Shown: positions 12,367 to 26,007 of the stretch, piece by piece
Numbering within the stretch: position 1 is the stretch's first letter
Layout: each line of letters opens with the position of its first letter
The notes under the pieces: generated by a model
What the model was told of the DNA's origin: nothing
The model's input: the letters and a program-made list of their open reading frames with translations, nothing else
The model's database searches: none
From: Ficedula albicollis
Lineage: Eukaryota; Chordata; Aves; Passeriformes; Muscicapidae
Reading direction: 5' to 3'
Assembly: GCF_000247815.1 (NCBI RefSeq)
Contig: NC_021677.1
Span: 64,443,260-64,507,259 of the forward strand
Length of the DNA: 64,000 bases
Made by a program: the position numbers and the translations under genes

Positions 12367-13291
12367 TATGACCCTCTGCAACCCCCAGAGTGGCCTCATG
12401 CCAGCCCATGCCCACGGCAATGGCACAAGGCAGAGGCTGGCCCAGCTCCAGCACCACAACCCACCAGACCTCCAAAGTGGGACTCTTGGTTTGCAACCAC
12501 CAATTCTGCCTGAAGGTCCAGGAGCTTTAGCAGACCTGCAACAAGGGAACCATTCCAAGGCTCCTCTGGAGATGCACTGCTCCTCCAGCCTCACACAGGA
12601 ACAAGGGAACCACCCCAAGGCTGCTCTGGAGATGCACTGCTCCTCCAGCCTCACACAGGAACAAGGGAAGCACCCCAAGGCTGCTCTGGAGATGCACTGC
12701 TCCTCCAGCCTCACACAGGGAGGAACAAGGGAACCATCCCAAGGCTCCTCTGGAGATGCACTGTAGTGCCCAAGGCCAGGTTGGACATTGGGCTGGGAGC
12801 AGCCTGGGACAGTGGGAGGTGTCCCTGCCATGGACAGGACTGAAATGAGCTTTAAGGTCCCTCCCAGCCCGAGCTGTGGTGGCTGGGAGTCGCTATGACC
12901 CTCTGCAACCCCAGAGTGGCCTCATGCCAGCCCATGCCCACGGCAATGGCACAAGGCAGAGGCTGGCCCAGCTCCAGCACCACAACCCACCAGACCTCCA
13001 AAGTGGGACTCTTGGTTTGCAACCACCAATTCTGCCTGAAGGTCCAGGAGCTTTAGCAGACCTGCAACAAGGGAACCATTCCAAGGCTCCTCTGGAGATG
13101 CACTGCTCCTCCAGCCTCACACAGGGAGGAACAAGGGAAGCACCCCAAGGCTGCACTGCAGATGCACTGCTCCTCCAGCCTCACACAGGAACAAGGGAAC
13201 CATCCCAAGGCTGCTCTGGAGATGCACAGCTCCTCCAGCCTCACACAGGAACAAGGGAACCATTCCAAGGCTCCTCTGGAGATGCACTGCT
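12238..13291. repeat. 527 bp tandem duplication with 60 bp minisatellite
   Basis: Two copies (about 12,238-12,764 and 12,765-13,291), each made of a CR1 3' end, a short unique part and a run of 60 bp units beginning 'acaagggaac' and containing 'tggagatgcactgctcctcc'. The left copy has units from 12,541, 12,601, 12,661 and 12,725. The copies differ by a one-base C deletion and by the make-up of the 60 bp run. Confidence 0.92.
12765..12895 (+). mobile_element. CR1 LINE 3'-end fragment, copy 2
   Basis: Duplicate of the fragment at 12,238-12,366, carried by the tandem duplication rather than by a second insertion. Confidence 0.65.
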
Positions 13292-13319
13292 CCTCCAGCC
13301 TCACACAGGGAGAGAATCC

Positions 13320-15399
13320 TTTGGGACTGAGGTGCTGACTTGCACTGAAGCACCTCAGAAATATTTTCCATAAACAGGAAAGTTTCACTGTAAGGTAGCC
13401 ATGCCCTCAGGGGGGCTCTGTGAGAGCCCTGCAAGAAGGGAAGAGTTTTCTTCAACCTCGGAGCAAAATTAGAGGTTGCAACATTGAAAAAAAAGAAAAC
13501 AAGATGAAACACGACACTGCTGTGCTAGGCGCGGGTGTCAGTGATCCCCAGAGGTTACATGAGTACAACATAATCTCTTTAGAGAAGCAGCCACTGTGAC
13601 AACCTCACTTGCAGGTTCTGGAGCGGGAAGGCAGAACTGTGCATCTCCATTATACTCACATTATGTAAATGTGTGAGGATAAAGGGCAGGGATTGTAAAA
13701 CTGAGCAGATATATGGGAATGCCGACCTTTGCTGTGCTGCTGCCATGTGCAGCAGTGCTACAGAGGCAGGCAGAGAGCAGAGCAGCTGCTGAGGCACACA
13801 CACAGAAAGGAAATGCAGGAGCTGCTCTGCCTGGCTGCAGCATCTCTCCCCATCCATCTTCCAGGTTAATGATTCAGAGACCCGTGAAGGTCAAGGGCTC
13901 TCTCAATTGTCTCCTCTCTGCTGGAATCCCGAAGAAAGCAGAGGGAAGTGTAATTTGGATGGTTACAATTGGGTAGGATAACCCGCTCTGTTGGGAATCC
14001 CGTGCACAGGATCTGCAGATGTGTCTGGGCCAACAGAGACAGAGCTGGGCTCTAGGCACAGATCAAGCTACACCAAGGTCAAGGATTTTGGATTGCCACT
14101 TCTGCAGCCCCCAGCTCAAACCATCTCCCAGCAAGGTGAAACTTTGACTGACTTTATTACAGCAATTGTTCCCAAGTAAATCCTGTTTCCTGATTTTCTA
14201 GGCAGGCAGAAATAGAGTTGGAAATAATTGCCAAGTAATCTTTTGCCTATGTGGTTATTTTCTCACTTTTCAGAGTCTGAAATTGGTTGTGGAAGAGATT
14301 TGGAATCTTTGAGGCCTCGCTTTGTGGGATTGAACTGTGTTTCCAAGGTACCGAATAGGATAATTCTTGGGGTATTGACAAAACTGGTCCTGCTCCAGGA
14401 ACAAGGGGGGATTCTTCCCATGCACTTATATTTAATAGCACAAATGCTCCAGGACTTGGCCATCTGGAAATTATTGCAGCAGGCACTCCCAGATGCTTCA
14501 GCAGAAATGCTTCAGCATTTTGTTCCCTACCTTCCCAAAAAATGAATGATGGTAAGGGCTTTAGTAGCCTGGGAAAACAAAGTAAATAAACAAACTAATA
14601 AAAAACCAATATAGGGTTTAGCAATTAAGTGGAGCAGAAATGAGGATTTGCAGAAATGAGGATTTGCAGAAATTATGATTTACAGAAATGAGGAATTTAG
14701 GCCCCAGCCTAACGATGATCACAACCACAACGAATGACCTAGGGGCTGCAGAACCTTTCAAATAAGGGGAGCACAAAAGTGTACCCAATATGAAGCAAAT
14801 AGCTGATCATGGAAGGTGAGGTGAGGCCTCAGCCTGTCTGAGGGGCTGGTGCTCCACAGACCTGGCCAGGGACTTGAGCTGGGCAGCGAGGTTGCAGGGG
14901 CTGCTTTCAGAATTCTTTTAGACCAAACGTTCCTAAATCCCTGAGGCTACCAGGGTTGGTGCCTTGGTACCCAAATGGCTCCTTGCCTGTGTTTTCCTGA
15001 TGAGGAAACACAGGAGCATTGGGGGAATTGAATCACTGGTGGTTTGCAACCTTCAGCAGTAATTGTGACCTGACCAGGTGAATGTCACTGCCACCCATAT
15101 CAACAGAGGTCCTGTGGAGTTCCCATCCCACAAAAACCATTCATTGTCCTCCCCTGCTCTGTGTGGCAGCTGCACTGGGGAGCAATTCCTCCTCCCCAGA
15201 GGTGCCTGCAGGATCCCTGCTCTGCCCCTGGGCTCTGCTGTGCAGGGGGAAGTGCTGGGGACAGGAGCACAGCTGATTCATTTTGGCCCTTGGTCACTGC
15301 TTGCAACAGGTAGGCACAAGAGTCCATTAAACACACAGAGTAACCTCAAATGGGGTGTTTGCATAGGGAGGATATAAAAAAGACGGGAAACAATGAAAA
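13320..15399. other. Unique sequence, no gene recognised
   Basis: About 2 kb of unique DNA. It contains a weak exon-like segment (14,274-14,347, listed separately) and a short tandem 'aatgaggatttgcag' repeat at about 14,638-14,695. Otherwise nothing identified. Confidence 0.5.
14274..14347 (+). other. Exon-like segment (weak)
   Basis: A good acceptor ('ttttctcacttttcag', ending at 14,273) and a good donor ('tttccaag' then 'gtaccg', from 14,348) bound a 74-base open segment, which is a plausible internal exon. The frame reads out beyond both splice sites. I do not recognise the encoded peptide and no partner exon is evident. Chance splice-site pairs of this quality are common in 64 kb, so this may well be nothing or part of a noncoding RNA. 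Confidence 0.15.
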
Positions 15400-15585
15400 G
15401 ACATTTGCTGAACACAGACCTCTGCCACTTATTTCACATCTGTTCAACCAACCTCATCCTATTAGGAACGATTAATGTTTAAGGGACATGGGAAATAAAA
15501 TGGCCATAATAAACAGACACTGCTGATAATTACCACTTAGTTCAGTGTTCTAGTGAATTAATAGCACGGCACATTGATGAGCATT
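15400..15585. other. AT-rich island, possible conserved noncoding element
   Basis: Non-repetitive AT-rich sequence with several TAAT/ATTA cores ('acgattaatgtt', 'gataattacc', 'gaattaatagc') and no CpG except at its edges. Conservation unknown. Confidence 0.3.
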
Positions 15586-16955
15586 AACTCTCAGTCCCAG
15601 CTCTGGGTGCTGAGCAGGGGATTCACAGCCCCCTGCCCACTGACACAGCCCCTGATGCAGCAGCTGAGAGGATGCACGAGTCAAGGACAGGGCACTCTCC
15701 AGCAGGAAGCAGAGTTAGTGCCTCACAAGGAAATATTTCTATTTTTCTAATCATTCCTTTAGCAAGAGGATCTTCCTGTAAGCCCAGAGCGAGAGGGTCA
15801 CTCCCAAAATCTGCAGGGGGCTGCCAATGGGGCTGGGAGGAATGAAGTGATTCCTAAAACAGGTCAATATAGAATTCAAACATTAACAAAAGCAGTAGAG
15901 AAGACACAAATCCCAGCCGTGAGCTCTGGTAACACATCCAGTATTAAAAGTGACGTGTCTGTCCTTTGTTTTCCCGTTTTCCAGTGACAGCACCACCATC
16001 CATCTTCAGTAGGTGCTGGCATGCAGGGTCCTAAATTAAAGGTGCCTTCTCTTCTGGATGAGGTTCATGGATAAATTCTTTTCTTTAGTGAGGTTTTGGA
16101 TGTGATCTTCCACACCATCCTTGAGGTGACACTGGGCGTTGGCCCCGGATGGGGGGACCGATGGTTCTGTGGGGAGCTGGACCAAGGGTGGTTGGAAGTG
16201 GCACTGGCTGGCTCAGGGGCAGCGTGGGTGGGATGTGTCACCTCCTCCTGAAGCCTGGGGGATGGCACAGGGTGAACAGCTGGCAGAAGCCAGTGAGACA
16301 ATGCCAGGGAAAACCTGACTTTCACTGCTTGTACATATAAAACATGCACCTGGGCACACCAACAGCCTCTGGCTCCTGAGGCCAGGGACAGGAGCTCCCA
16401 GAAAGATGGACACACTTGGAAATGAGTAAGTTCTGGTTGCACAAGGGATAAATAATGATAAACAATGATAATAATGATAAATACTGACTCCACCCTGCAC
16501 TACCTTCCCAACAAGCAATGCAGACTGACCTGGGCAACCCCTGCAGCTCCTGGGGTGACAGAGCCAGGGCTGGTGGCTGTGTTTGAGCCCTGGCCTTGCA
16601 GCTCTGTGTCCGGGTGTCTGGGCAGTGCCCTGCTCCACCTCTCACCTCTGCCTCCTCAACCCACACTCGGGGATCCCGACCTGAGCTGCACCAGCAACAC
16701 TCTGCCAGGAGCTGAGAGGTTCAGAGTGAGAGCTCGGAGTGCTCCGGGGTTTGCTGTGGCCACTCCCCAGTGCTGCTGCATGAAGCAGATATCACATTTC
16801 TGCTGTGCTTTTAACAGAAATTAGGGGTGAGTGAAGGAAACTCATGTGATGCAAGCAGTGGTTAAATGGTTCCAAAACTCAAGGAGAGTCTGGATCATGG
16901 ATCATCAGAAAATACCTCCTGCCTTTGTCACAGCAGCTCAAACTGCAGGAAGAAT
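15586..16955. other. Unique sequence, no gene recognised
   Basis: About 1.4 kb of unique DNA with no repeat or gene that I can name. Confidence 0.5.
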
Positions 16956-17165
16956 GCCTGGAATGCAGATATGAAAGACCACAGCCACCTTGCCATAATG
17001 CTAATTGCATACCTGCATTTACATCACTGACTTAATGAAAAATAAATCATGATTCATCCCCTCTGGACAGCCTGCTGGAACTGACAGGCAAATAACAGAA
17101 TATTTATGTATTTATCACCATTTCTGAGAATTATTTAATAATGCTATTAATGGGGATGACATCTT
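16956..17165. other. AT-rich island next to the TTCC array
   Basis: Non-repetitive AT-rich sequence with 'taatgctaattgcatac', 'gaattatttaataatgc' and 'tattaatgg'. It ends about 60 bases before the tetranucleotide array. Confidence 0.3.
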
Positions 17166-17226
17166 TTCTCACTTCAGGATCTCCTCTTACTGTGATCAGA
17201 CAAGATGTTACCAAGGGACGGACAGA

Positions 17227-18960
17227 CTTCCTTCCTTCCTTCCTTCCTTCCTTCCTTCCTTCCTTCCTTCCTTCCTTCCTTCCTTCCTTCCTTCCTTCCT
17301 TCCTTCCTTCCTTCCTTCCTTCCTTCCTTCCTTCCTTCCTTCCTTCCTTCCTTCCTTCCTTCCTTCCTTCCTTCCTTCCTTCCTTCCTTCCTTCCTTCCT
17401 TCCTTCCTTCCTTCCTTCCTTCCTTCCTTCCTTCCTTCCTTCCTTCCTTCCTTCCTTCCTTCCTTCCTTCCTTCCTTCCTTCCTTCCTTCCTTCCTTCCT
17501 TCCTTCCTTCCTTCCTTCCTTCCTTCCTTCCTTCCTTCCTTCCTTCCTTCCTTCCTTCCTTCCTTCCTTCCTTCCTTCCTTCCTTCCTTCCTTCCTTCCT
17601 TCCTTCCTTCCTTCCTTCCTTCCTTCCTTCCTTCCTTCCTTCCTTCCTTCCTTCCTTCCTTCCTTCCTTCCTTCCTTCCTTCCTTCCTTCCTTCCTTCCT
17701 TCCTTCCTTCCTTCCTTCCTTCCTTCCTTCCTTCCTTCCTTCCTTCCTTCCTTCCTTCCTTCCTTCCTTCCTTCCTTCCTTCCTTCCTTCCTTCCTTCCT
17801 TCCTTCCTTCCTTCCTTCCTTCCTTCCTTCCTTCCTTCCTTCCTTCCTTCCTTCCTTCCTTCCTTCCTTCCTTCCTTCCTTCCTTCCTTCCTTCCTTCCT
17901 TCCTTCCTTCCTTCCTTCCTTCCTTCCTTCCTTCCTTCCTTCCTTCCTTCCTTCCTTCCTTCCTTCCTTCCTTCCTTCCTTCCTTCCTTCCTTCCTTCCT
18001 TCCTTCCTTCCTTCCTTCCTTCCTTCCTTCCTTCCTTCCTTCCTTCCTTCCTTCCTTCCTTCCTTCCTTCCTTCCTTCCTTCCTTCCTTCCTTCCTTCCT
18101 TCCTTCCTTCCTTCCTTCCTTCCTTCCTTCCTTCCTTCCTTCCTTCCTTCCTTCCTTCCTTCCTTCCTTCCTTCCTTCCTTCCTTCCTTCCTTCCTTCCT
18201 TCCTTCCTTCCTTCCTTCCTTCCTTCCTTCCTTCCTTCCTTCCTTCCTTCCTTCCTTCCTTCCTTCCTTCCTTCCTTCCTTCCTTCCTTCCTTCCTTCCT
18301 TCCTTCCTTCCTTCCTTCCTTCCTTCCTTCCTTCCTTCCTTCCTTCCTTCCTTCCTTCCTTCCTTCCTTCCTTCCTTCCTTCCTTCCTTCCTTCCTTCCT
18401 TCCTTCCTTCCTTCCTTCCTTCCTTCCTTCCTTCCTTCCTTCCTTCCTTCCTTCCTTCCTTCCTTCCTTCCTTCCTTCCTTCCTTCCTTCCTTCCTTCCT
18501 TCCTTCCTTCCTTCCTTCCTTCCTTCCTTCCTTCCTTCCTTCCTTCCTTCCTTCCTTCCTTCCTTCCTTCCTTCCTTCCTTCCTTCCTTCCTTCCTTCCT
18601 TCCTTCCTTCCTTCCTTCCTTCCTTCCTTCCTTCCTTCCTTCCTTCCTTCCTTCCTTCCTTCCTTCCTTCCTTCCTTCCTTCCTTCCTTCCTTCCTTCCT
18701 TCCTTCCTTCCTTCCTTCCTTCCTTCCTTCCTTCCTTCCTTCCTTCCTTCCTTCCTTCCTTCCTTCCTTCCTTCCTTCCTTCCTTCCTTCCTTCCTTCCT
18801 TCCTTCCTTCCTTCCTTCCTTCCTTCCTTCCTTCCTTCCTTCCTTCCTTCCTTCCTTCCTTCCTTCCTTCCTTCCTTCCTTCCTTCCTTCCTTCCTTCCT
18901 TCCTTCCTTCCTTCCTTCCTTCCTTCCTTCCTTCCTTCCTTCCTTCCTTCCTTCCTTCCT
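17227..18960. repeat. Perfect (TTCC)n array, 1,734 bases
   Basis: About 433 uninterrupted copies of a homopyrimidine tetranucleotide (GGAA on the other strand). No substitution is visible until the right end. It gives open frames in both directions (repeating Pro-Ser-Phe-Leu or Lys-Glu-Gly-Arg), which are not genes. The mirror symmetry of this polypurine/polypyrimidine tract could allow triplex DNA, and GGAA is the ETS-factor core. Confidence 0.98.
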
Positions 18961-19003
18961 GGAATCCTTCCTTCCTTCCTTCCTTCCTTCCTTCTTTCCT
19001 TCA
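18961..19003. repeat. Degenerate end of the TTCC array
   Basis: A single 'ggaat' interruption, then nine more units with one 'cttctttcc' variant before unique sequence. Variation is confined to this edge. Confidence 0.95.
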
Positions 19004-19134
19004 TCTCCCCTGAACATACTCAGGGCTCTTGGTGGTTTCGTTTCCTTTGTTGTTGCTTTGTTGTCCCCACTCTTACTCTTCTGTGACCGTGTTTTGTTAA
19101 GGACCATTTCCAGATTCCCCTTGAATGGCTCCCT

Positions 19135-19680
19135 ATGGAGTCAGGCTGGGAGAGCTGGGGGTGCTCACCTGGAGAGGAGAAGGGTCCAGGGAGAGCTGGG
19201 GGTGCTCACCTGGGGAGAAGAAGGATCCAGGGAGAGCTCAGAGCCCCTGCCAGGGCCTGGAGGGCTCCAGGAGAGCTGGAGAGGGGCTGGGGACAGGGAT
19301 GGAGGGACAGGACACAGGGAATGGGACACTGCCAGAGGGCAGGGATGGGTGGGATATTGGGAATTGGGAATTCCTGGCTGGGAGAGTGGGGAGGGATGGG
19401 TGGGATATTGGGAATTGGAAATTGGGAATTTCTGGCTGGGTGGGAGGTGAAGCCCTGGCACAGGGCACAGAGAGGGACTGGGGACAAGGGATGGAGGGAC
19501 AGGACACAGGGAATGGCTCCCACTGCCAGAGGGCAGGGCTGGGTGGGAAATCTGAATTCTACCCTGGGAGGGTGGGGAGGCCCTGGCACAGCTGTGGCTG
19601 CCCCTGGATCCCTGGAAGGGTTCAGCTTTGGGCTCCCTTCCAACCCAACCCGTTCTGGGCTTCTCTAACTCCCAAGTGTG
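19135..19680 (+). mobile_element. CR1 LINE 3' half with internal duplications
   Basis: Sense CR1 from 'aggctgggagagctggggg' through 'cagggatggagggacaggac' and 'gctgcccctggatccctgg' to 'cttccaacccaacccgttct'. Two internal stretches are tandemly duplicated: the 'gagagctgggggtgctcacc' part near 19,145/19,195 and the 'ggacaggacacagggaatgg' part near 19,300/19,500. No reverse-transcriptase coding is left. Confidence 0.75.
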
Positions 19681-20145
19681 AACTGCAAACACCCAGGAGC
19701 AGCCAGTGCCCTGCTGGCTCCCTTCCCAATCCCAAGCTGAGGCTGCAGGGCCTCAGCCCAGCGCAGCCAGGTCTGGGCAGGGATGTTCAGGGTCACAGTG
19801 CCCCGGGTGAAGGCACTGCAGGGACTGAGCTGCCCTGAGAGCAGGAACGGGCACTGCCACCTTGTCCTGAGCTCTCCAATATGGTGAAGGCTTGATAAAT
19901 CAAATGTATTCTTTTCTCACACTCCTAAACACATGTTATTTCTCTGTAATATGATTTCAGTCCCCCTAGAGAGACCTCTGCAGGAAGCTGGCATCTTCTG
20001 CTTAACTCAAAAACCACCAGAAAATTTACTTAAAATCTTAAATAATCAAGTAAACAGCCTAAGAGTGAAAAACATAAGGAGAAGTGAATGTTGAAAATAA
20101 AAGCTGTATATAACATGTTTCAGCCCTGGGTTTCGTTTCTTTTTA
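19681..20145. other. Unique sequence, no gene recognised
   Basis: Unique DNA turning AT-rich after about 19,880; nothing identified. Confidence 0.5.
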
Positions 20146-20148
20146 ATA

Positions 20149-20325
20149 TAAAATATAAACCAAATCATGTAAGTGAAAGATGATGGTGCTGGCCCTGAAA
20201 ATGAGCTTAAAACAATTCCAGACTGGCATAAAATATAAAATATAAACCAAATCATGTAAGTGAAAGATGATGGTGCTGGCCCTGAAAATGAGCTTAAAAC
20301 ACTTCCAGACTGGCTGCAAATGAGT
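20149..20325. repeat. 87 bp tandem duplication
   Basis: Two copies of an 87-base unit with 'tataaaccaaatcatgtaag' and 'gaaaatgagcttaaaac', followed by a decayed partial third copy to about 20,345. It has no similarity to the 87 bp duplication at 5.75 kb. Confidence 0.88.
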
Positions 20326-20345
20326 TCAAAACACCTCCAGCCTGG

Positions 20346-21059
20346 CTGCAGTCCTAGATAAAAAGAGTAGAAGCAGGAACCCAACACCATTTCCTGATGG
20401 CTGCATCTTTCAGTGCAGCTCAGCCCCCCCTGTGCAGTTCAGCAGAGCTGGGCTCAACAACAGGCACCTGGATCCTCGCTGTCTCCAGAATCTAATTTGG
20501 GAAAAAAAATGAAGAGGGCTAGACATTATAAAAATTAAGGGGAAACAAATGAAAAAAACCCAAAGCAACAAATGTAAACCCTCACAAGGATATAAGAGCA
20601 GATGCAAGAGGCGATGAAAATCTGACGTTATTCCAAACCATTGTGCTCCAACACTGAGCAGGAATTCCCACCCCTCTGATGAAATTTGACATAAAAAGGA
20701 AAGAGAAGATTGAAATAAGAGCCCTCACTTCTGAAGTGGCCCTTATCTGTGGTGGCTGCTAACACTGCTCACAGGCAAAGAAAAGGGTGGGAACTAGAAT
20801 TGCATCATTTACTGAGCACACTTCTTCTTGAAGATGGGAAGAAATATCACATCCTGCACAAACCACTGCAATTTGGAGAAGAGCAGCCAGACGACACCTG
20901 CAACCATGGCCAAACTCCTCCTGTCACTCAAAACGCTGCAGAAGAGCAGCCACACAGAGGAGGAGAGCTGAGCTGTTGGCACTCATTTCCCCACATACTT
21001 CAGAATTATTAAAAAAAAATTCAAGACATGTTTTAGACTGTGCCACCATGGCCACACAC
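20346..21059. other. Unique sequence, no gene recognised
   Basis: Unique DNA, moderately AT-rich. An 87-codon frame at 20,749-21,012 has no recognisable features. Confidence 0.5.
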
Positions 21060-22220
<1,161 letters not shown>

Positions 22221-22470
22221 TGGGCAGGGGCTCAGCTGGAGAAAAGGAGGCTCAGGGCCCCTGTGGCTCTGCACAACTCCCTGCCAGGAGGGGACAGCCG
22301 GGGGGGATTTGGGATCTGGGAACAGGGACAGGGACAGGAGGAGAGGGAACGGCCTCAGGCTGGGCCAGGGGAGGCTCAGGGGGAACTTTAAGGAAAATTT
22401 CTTCATGACAAGGGCTGTAAATCACTGAAACAGACTGGCCAGGGCAGAGGAATTCAAAAAACGCGTGCAT
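22221..22470 (+). mobile_element. CR1 LINE internal fragment, sense
   Basis: 'ctcagctggagaaaaggagg', 'ctctgcacaactccctgcc', 'gaggagagggaacggcctc', 'aggaaaatttcttcatgac' and 'aaatcactgaaacagactgg' follow CR1 sense order. It opens abruptly at the poly-C edge. Confidence 0.8.
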
Positions 22471-23874
22471 GTGACATCTGAGGCCATGGCTCAGTGACAA
22501 ACACGGTGCTGCTGGTTGATGGTTGGACCTGCTGATCTTAGAGAGCTTTTTCTGCATAAATATTTCCAGGATTCTGTGGTTCTGTATCTTCTGCATAAAC
22601 AGCTCTGCAGCCAATATTTGGGGGCAAAACCCCTCCCATACCTGCTGGACAGCAGCTGGCTCCGGGTAGGATTAAAAAACCCTCTTTTTCCTTCATTCTG
22701 TGAGAGCCAGTGAAACCGAGCACAGAGACATATCTGCAGCAGCTTTGCATAAAAATAACATTGCTTTCCTTGGAACATTTACAGCAGAGAGCTGGAGCTG
22801 ATGCTGGAGCAACTCTTCATCCAAACTTATTAGAGAGGGTTAAATTTGCATTTTGGACTGTGAAAACATGTTGAAAAGCAAGAAAAATACTAAATAAACT
22901 GATTTTAGGTGGTTTTTACCTGGGTATAAAACAAAGATCAAAGAGAGCCTGCGTTTCAGTTGCTGTAATTTGCCTTTTAGTTTCCAAGGAAAAAAAATTC
23001 ATTTTAAGAGAAGGGGAAAAAACTAATAATAAAAGAAGATCATAGGACCAACCTCAAAGTGGCATCTGGGCTCTGCTCACTCCCCACACAAACCCACGGT
23101 GACATGAAGACCAGGAGGGTGGCACAGTCCTGCCCTGGATGAGTCCCCTTGCTACTGTGCTTCCCATTTTCCTCCTTTACTTCCAAAGGTCAGGAAGAAA
23201 TTAAAACATCTCTTTAAACCTTCCCAGTCCCTTCACCCTTCACTCAACTGGGTGATCCATTTCTTTCCCAGGTGACTGTGTAAGAAGCCCAGACTCTGTA
23301 AGGGAATGACAGTGGCTTCAGTGAATCACTGCCCAAAACCAGCCCAAAGGACCAAACAGGACCTGGAGCGAGGTGGGCTCGTCTCTGTGACAGGCGCTTT
23401 GCTCAGGGTCCCACAGGAGAATTTCTGTGCTCTCTGGGAAGGGCTCCCAAGGGAGATGCTCACACTGAACCCGAGGGGGGACACTTCACTGCTGAGAAAT
23501 GAGCCCAGCAGCTGAACGTGGCTCCTGCTCAGCCGAGGAAACATCCACCCCGGCACTTAGAGAGCAGGACGGAAGCTTTCCTGCATGAGGAAATCCTGCT
23601 CATTGAATGATCTGCAGAGAGCAGCTTCCCTAATGAAGCTGGGAGCAATCCGAGCGGGATGAGCCATGGCTCATCAGCGTTCAGGGAGCAGCAGGGGCTG
23701 GCCTGGAACACCTCAAAGAGAAAATGGAACTTCTGTTTGCACTGCCCTGCCCCAGCAGCCGCGCAGGAACCGCTGTGCAGTGTTCGGGTGGATTCCCTGA
23801 GCACTGCAAGGGTCAGCACTCACATCGTGAGTAATTTACAGGGTAAACACAGCCTGCAGCCCGAGCAGGGAGAG
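22471..23874. other. Unique sequence with AT-rich island
   Basis: Unique DNA with no gene seen. About 22,835-23,045 is AT-rich and non-repetitive and contains 'acaaagatcaaag' (22,931-22,943), a good match to a TCF/LEF site and also to an HNF4-type direct repeat. Function is not shown. Confidence 0.4.
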
Positions 23875-24821
<947 letters not shown>

Positions 24822-25660
24822 ACAGAGCTGGGTGATCCCACAGAGCTGGGTGATCCCTGAGAGTGTGGGGATCCTACAGAGCTGGGTGATCCCACAGAGC
24901 TGGGTGATCCCTGAGAGTGTGGGGATCCTACAGAGCTGGGTGATCCCACAGAGCTGGGTGATCCCTGAGAGTGTGGGGATCCTACAGAGCTGGGTGATCC
25001 CACAGAGCTGGGTGATCCCTGAGAGTGCGGGGATCCTACAGAGCTGGGTGATCCCACAGAGCTGGGTGATCCCTGAGAGTGCGGGGATCCTACAGAGCTG
25101 GGTGATCCCACAGAGCTGGGTGATCCCTGAGAGTGTGGGGATCCTACAGAGCTGGGTGATCCCACAGAGCTGGGTGATCCCTGAGAGTGTGGGGATCCTA
25201 CAGAGCTGGGTGATCCCACAGAGCTGGGTGATCCCTGAGAGTGTGGGGATCCTACAGAGCTGGGTGATCCCACAGAGCTGGGTGATCCCTGAGAGTGTGG
25301 GGATCCTACAGAGCTGGGTGATCCCACAGAGCTGGGTGATCCCTGAGAGTGTGGGGATCCTACAGAGCTGGGTGATCCCACAGAGCTGGGTGATCCCTGA
25401 GAGTGTGGGGATCCTACAGAGCTGGGTGATCCCACAGAGCTGGGTGATCCCTGAGAGTGTGGGGATCCTACAGAGCTGGGTGATCCCACAGAGCTGGGTG
25501 ATCCCTGAGAGTGTGGGGATCCTACAGAGCTGGGTGATCCCACAGAGCTGGGTGATCCCTGAGAGTGTGGGGATCCTACAGAGCTGGGTGATCCCACAGA
25601 GCTGGGTGATCCCTGAGAGTGTGGGGATCCCACAGAGCTGGGTGATCCCATGGAGCTGGG
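24822..25660. repeat. 54 bp minisatellite (three 18 bp subunits)
   Basis: About 15 copies of a 54 bp unit with almost no divergence. Each unit is three related 18-mers ending in 'gatcc'. Two copies share a 'gtgtgg' to 'gtgcgg' change. Because 54 is a multiple of three, all frames over it are open (for instance a repeating Ser-Trp-Val-Ile-Pro motif); this is not evidence of coding. Confidence 0.97.
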
Positions 25661-25850
25661 TGATGAAACCTGGTGGTTCCAGAGAGTGTGGTGATCCCAC
25701 AGGTCCTGGTGCTCCCACAGAGCTGGGTGATCCCATGGACCATGGTGCTCCCACAGAGCTGGGTGATCCCAGAGAGCTGGGTGATCCAAAAAAGCATGGT
25801 GACGCCACGGAGCTGGGTGATCCCTCAGAGGCTGACAGGGCCTTGCAGAC
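25661..25850. repeat. Diverged right edge of the 18 bp minisatellite
   Basis: The 'gagctgggtgatcc' modules continue, with substitutions and irregular spacing, before fading out near 25,850. Confidence 0.85.
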
Positions 25851-26007
25851 TGGCACACGCTGGGCACCACTGGCCATCCCACACCGGTGCCTGGTGTGGA
25901 TTTTGGCCCTGTTCTGCTCTCAGGGCCGTGGGCTGGGCTGGCTCCAAACCCAGGCACTAATCACCCACCGTGCAGCTGCATGGGGAGCTGCTCTGTCCCC
26001 CCATAGC

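Noticed and set aside
17131..19450. Long Pro-Ser-Phe-Leu or Lys-Glu-Gly-Arg repeat protein
   Set aside because: A perfect tetranucleotide repeats every 12 bases in frame without stops; no start, splice or domain context.
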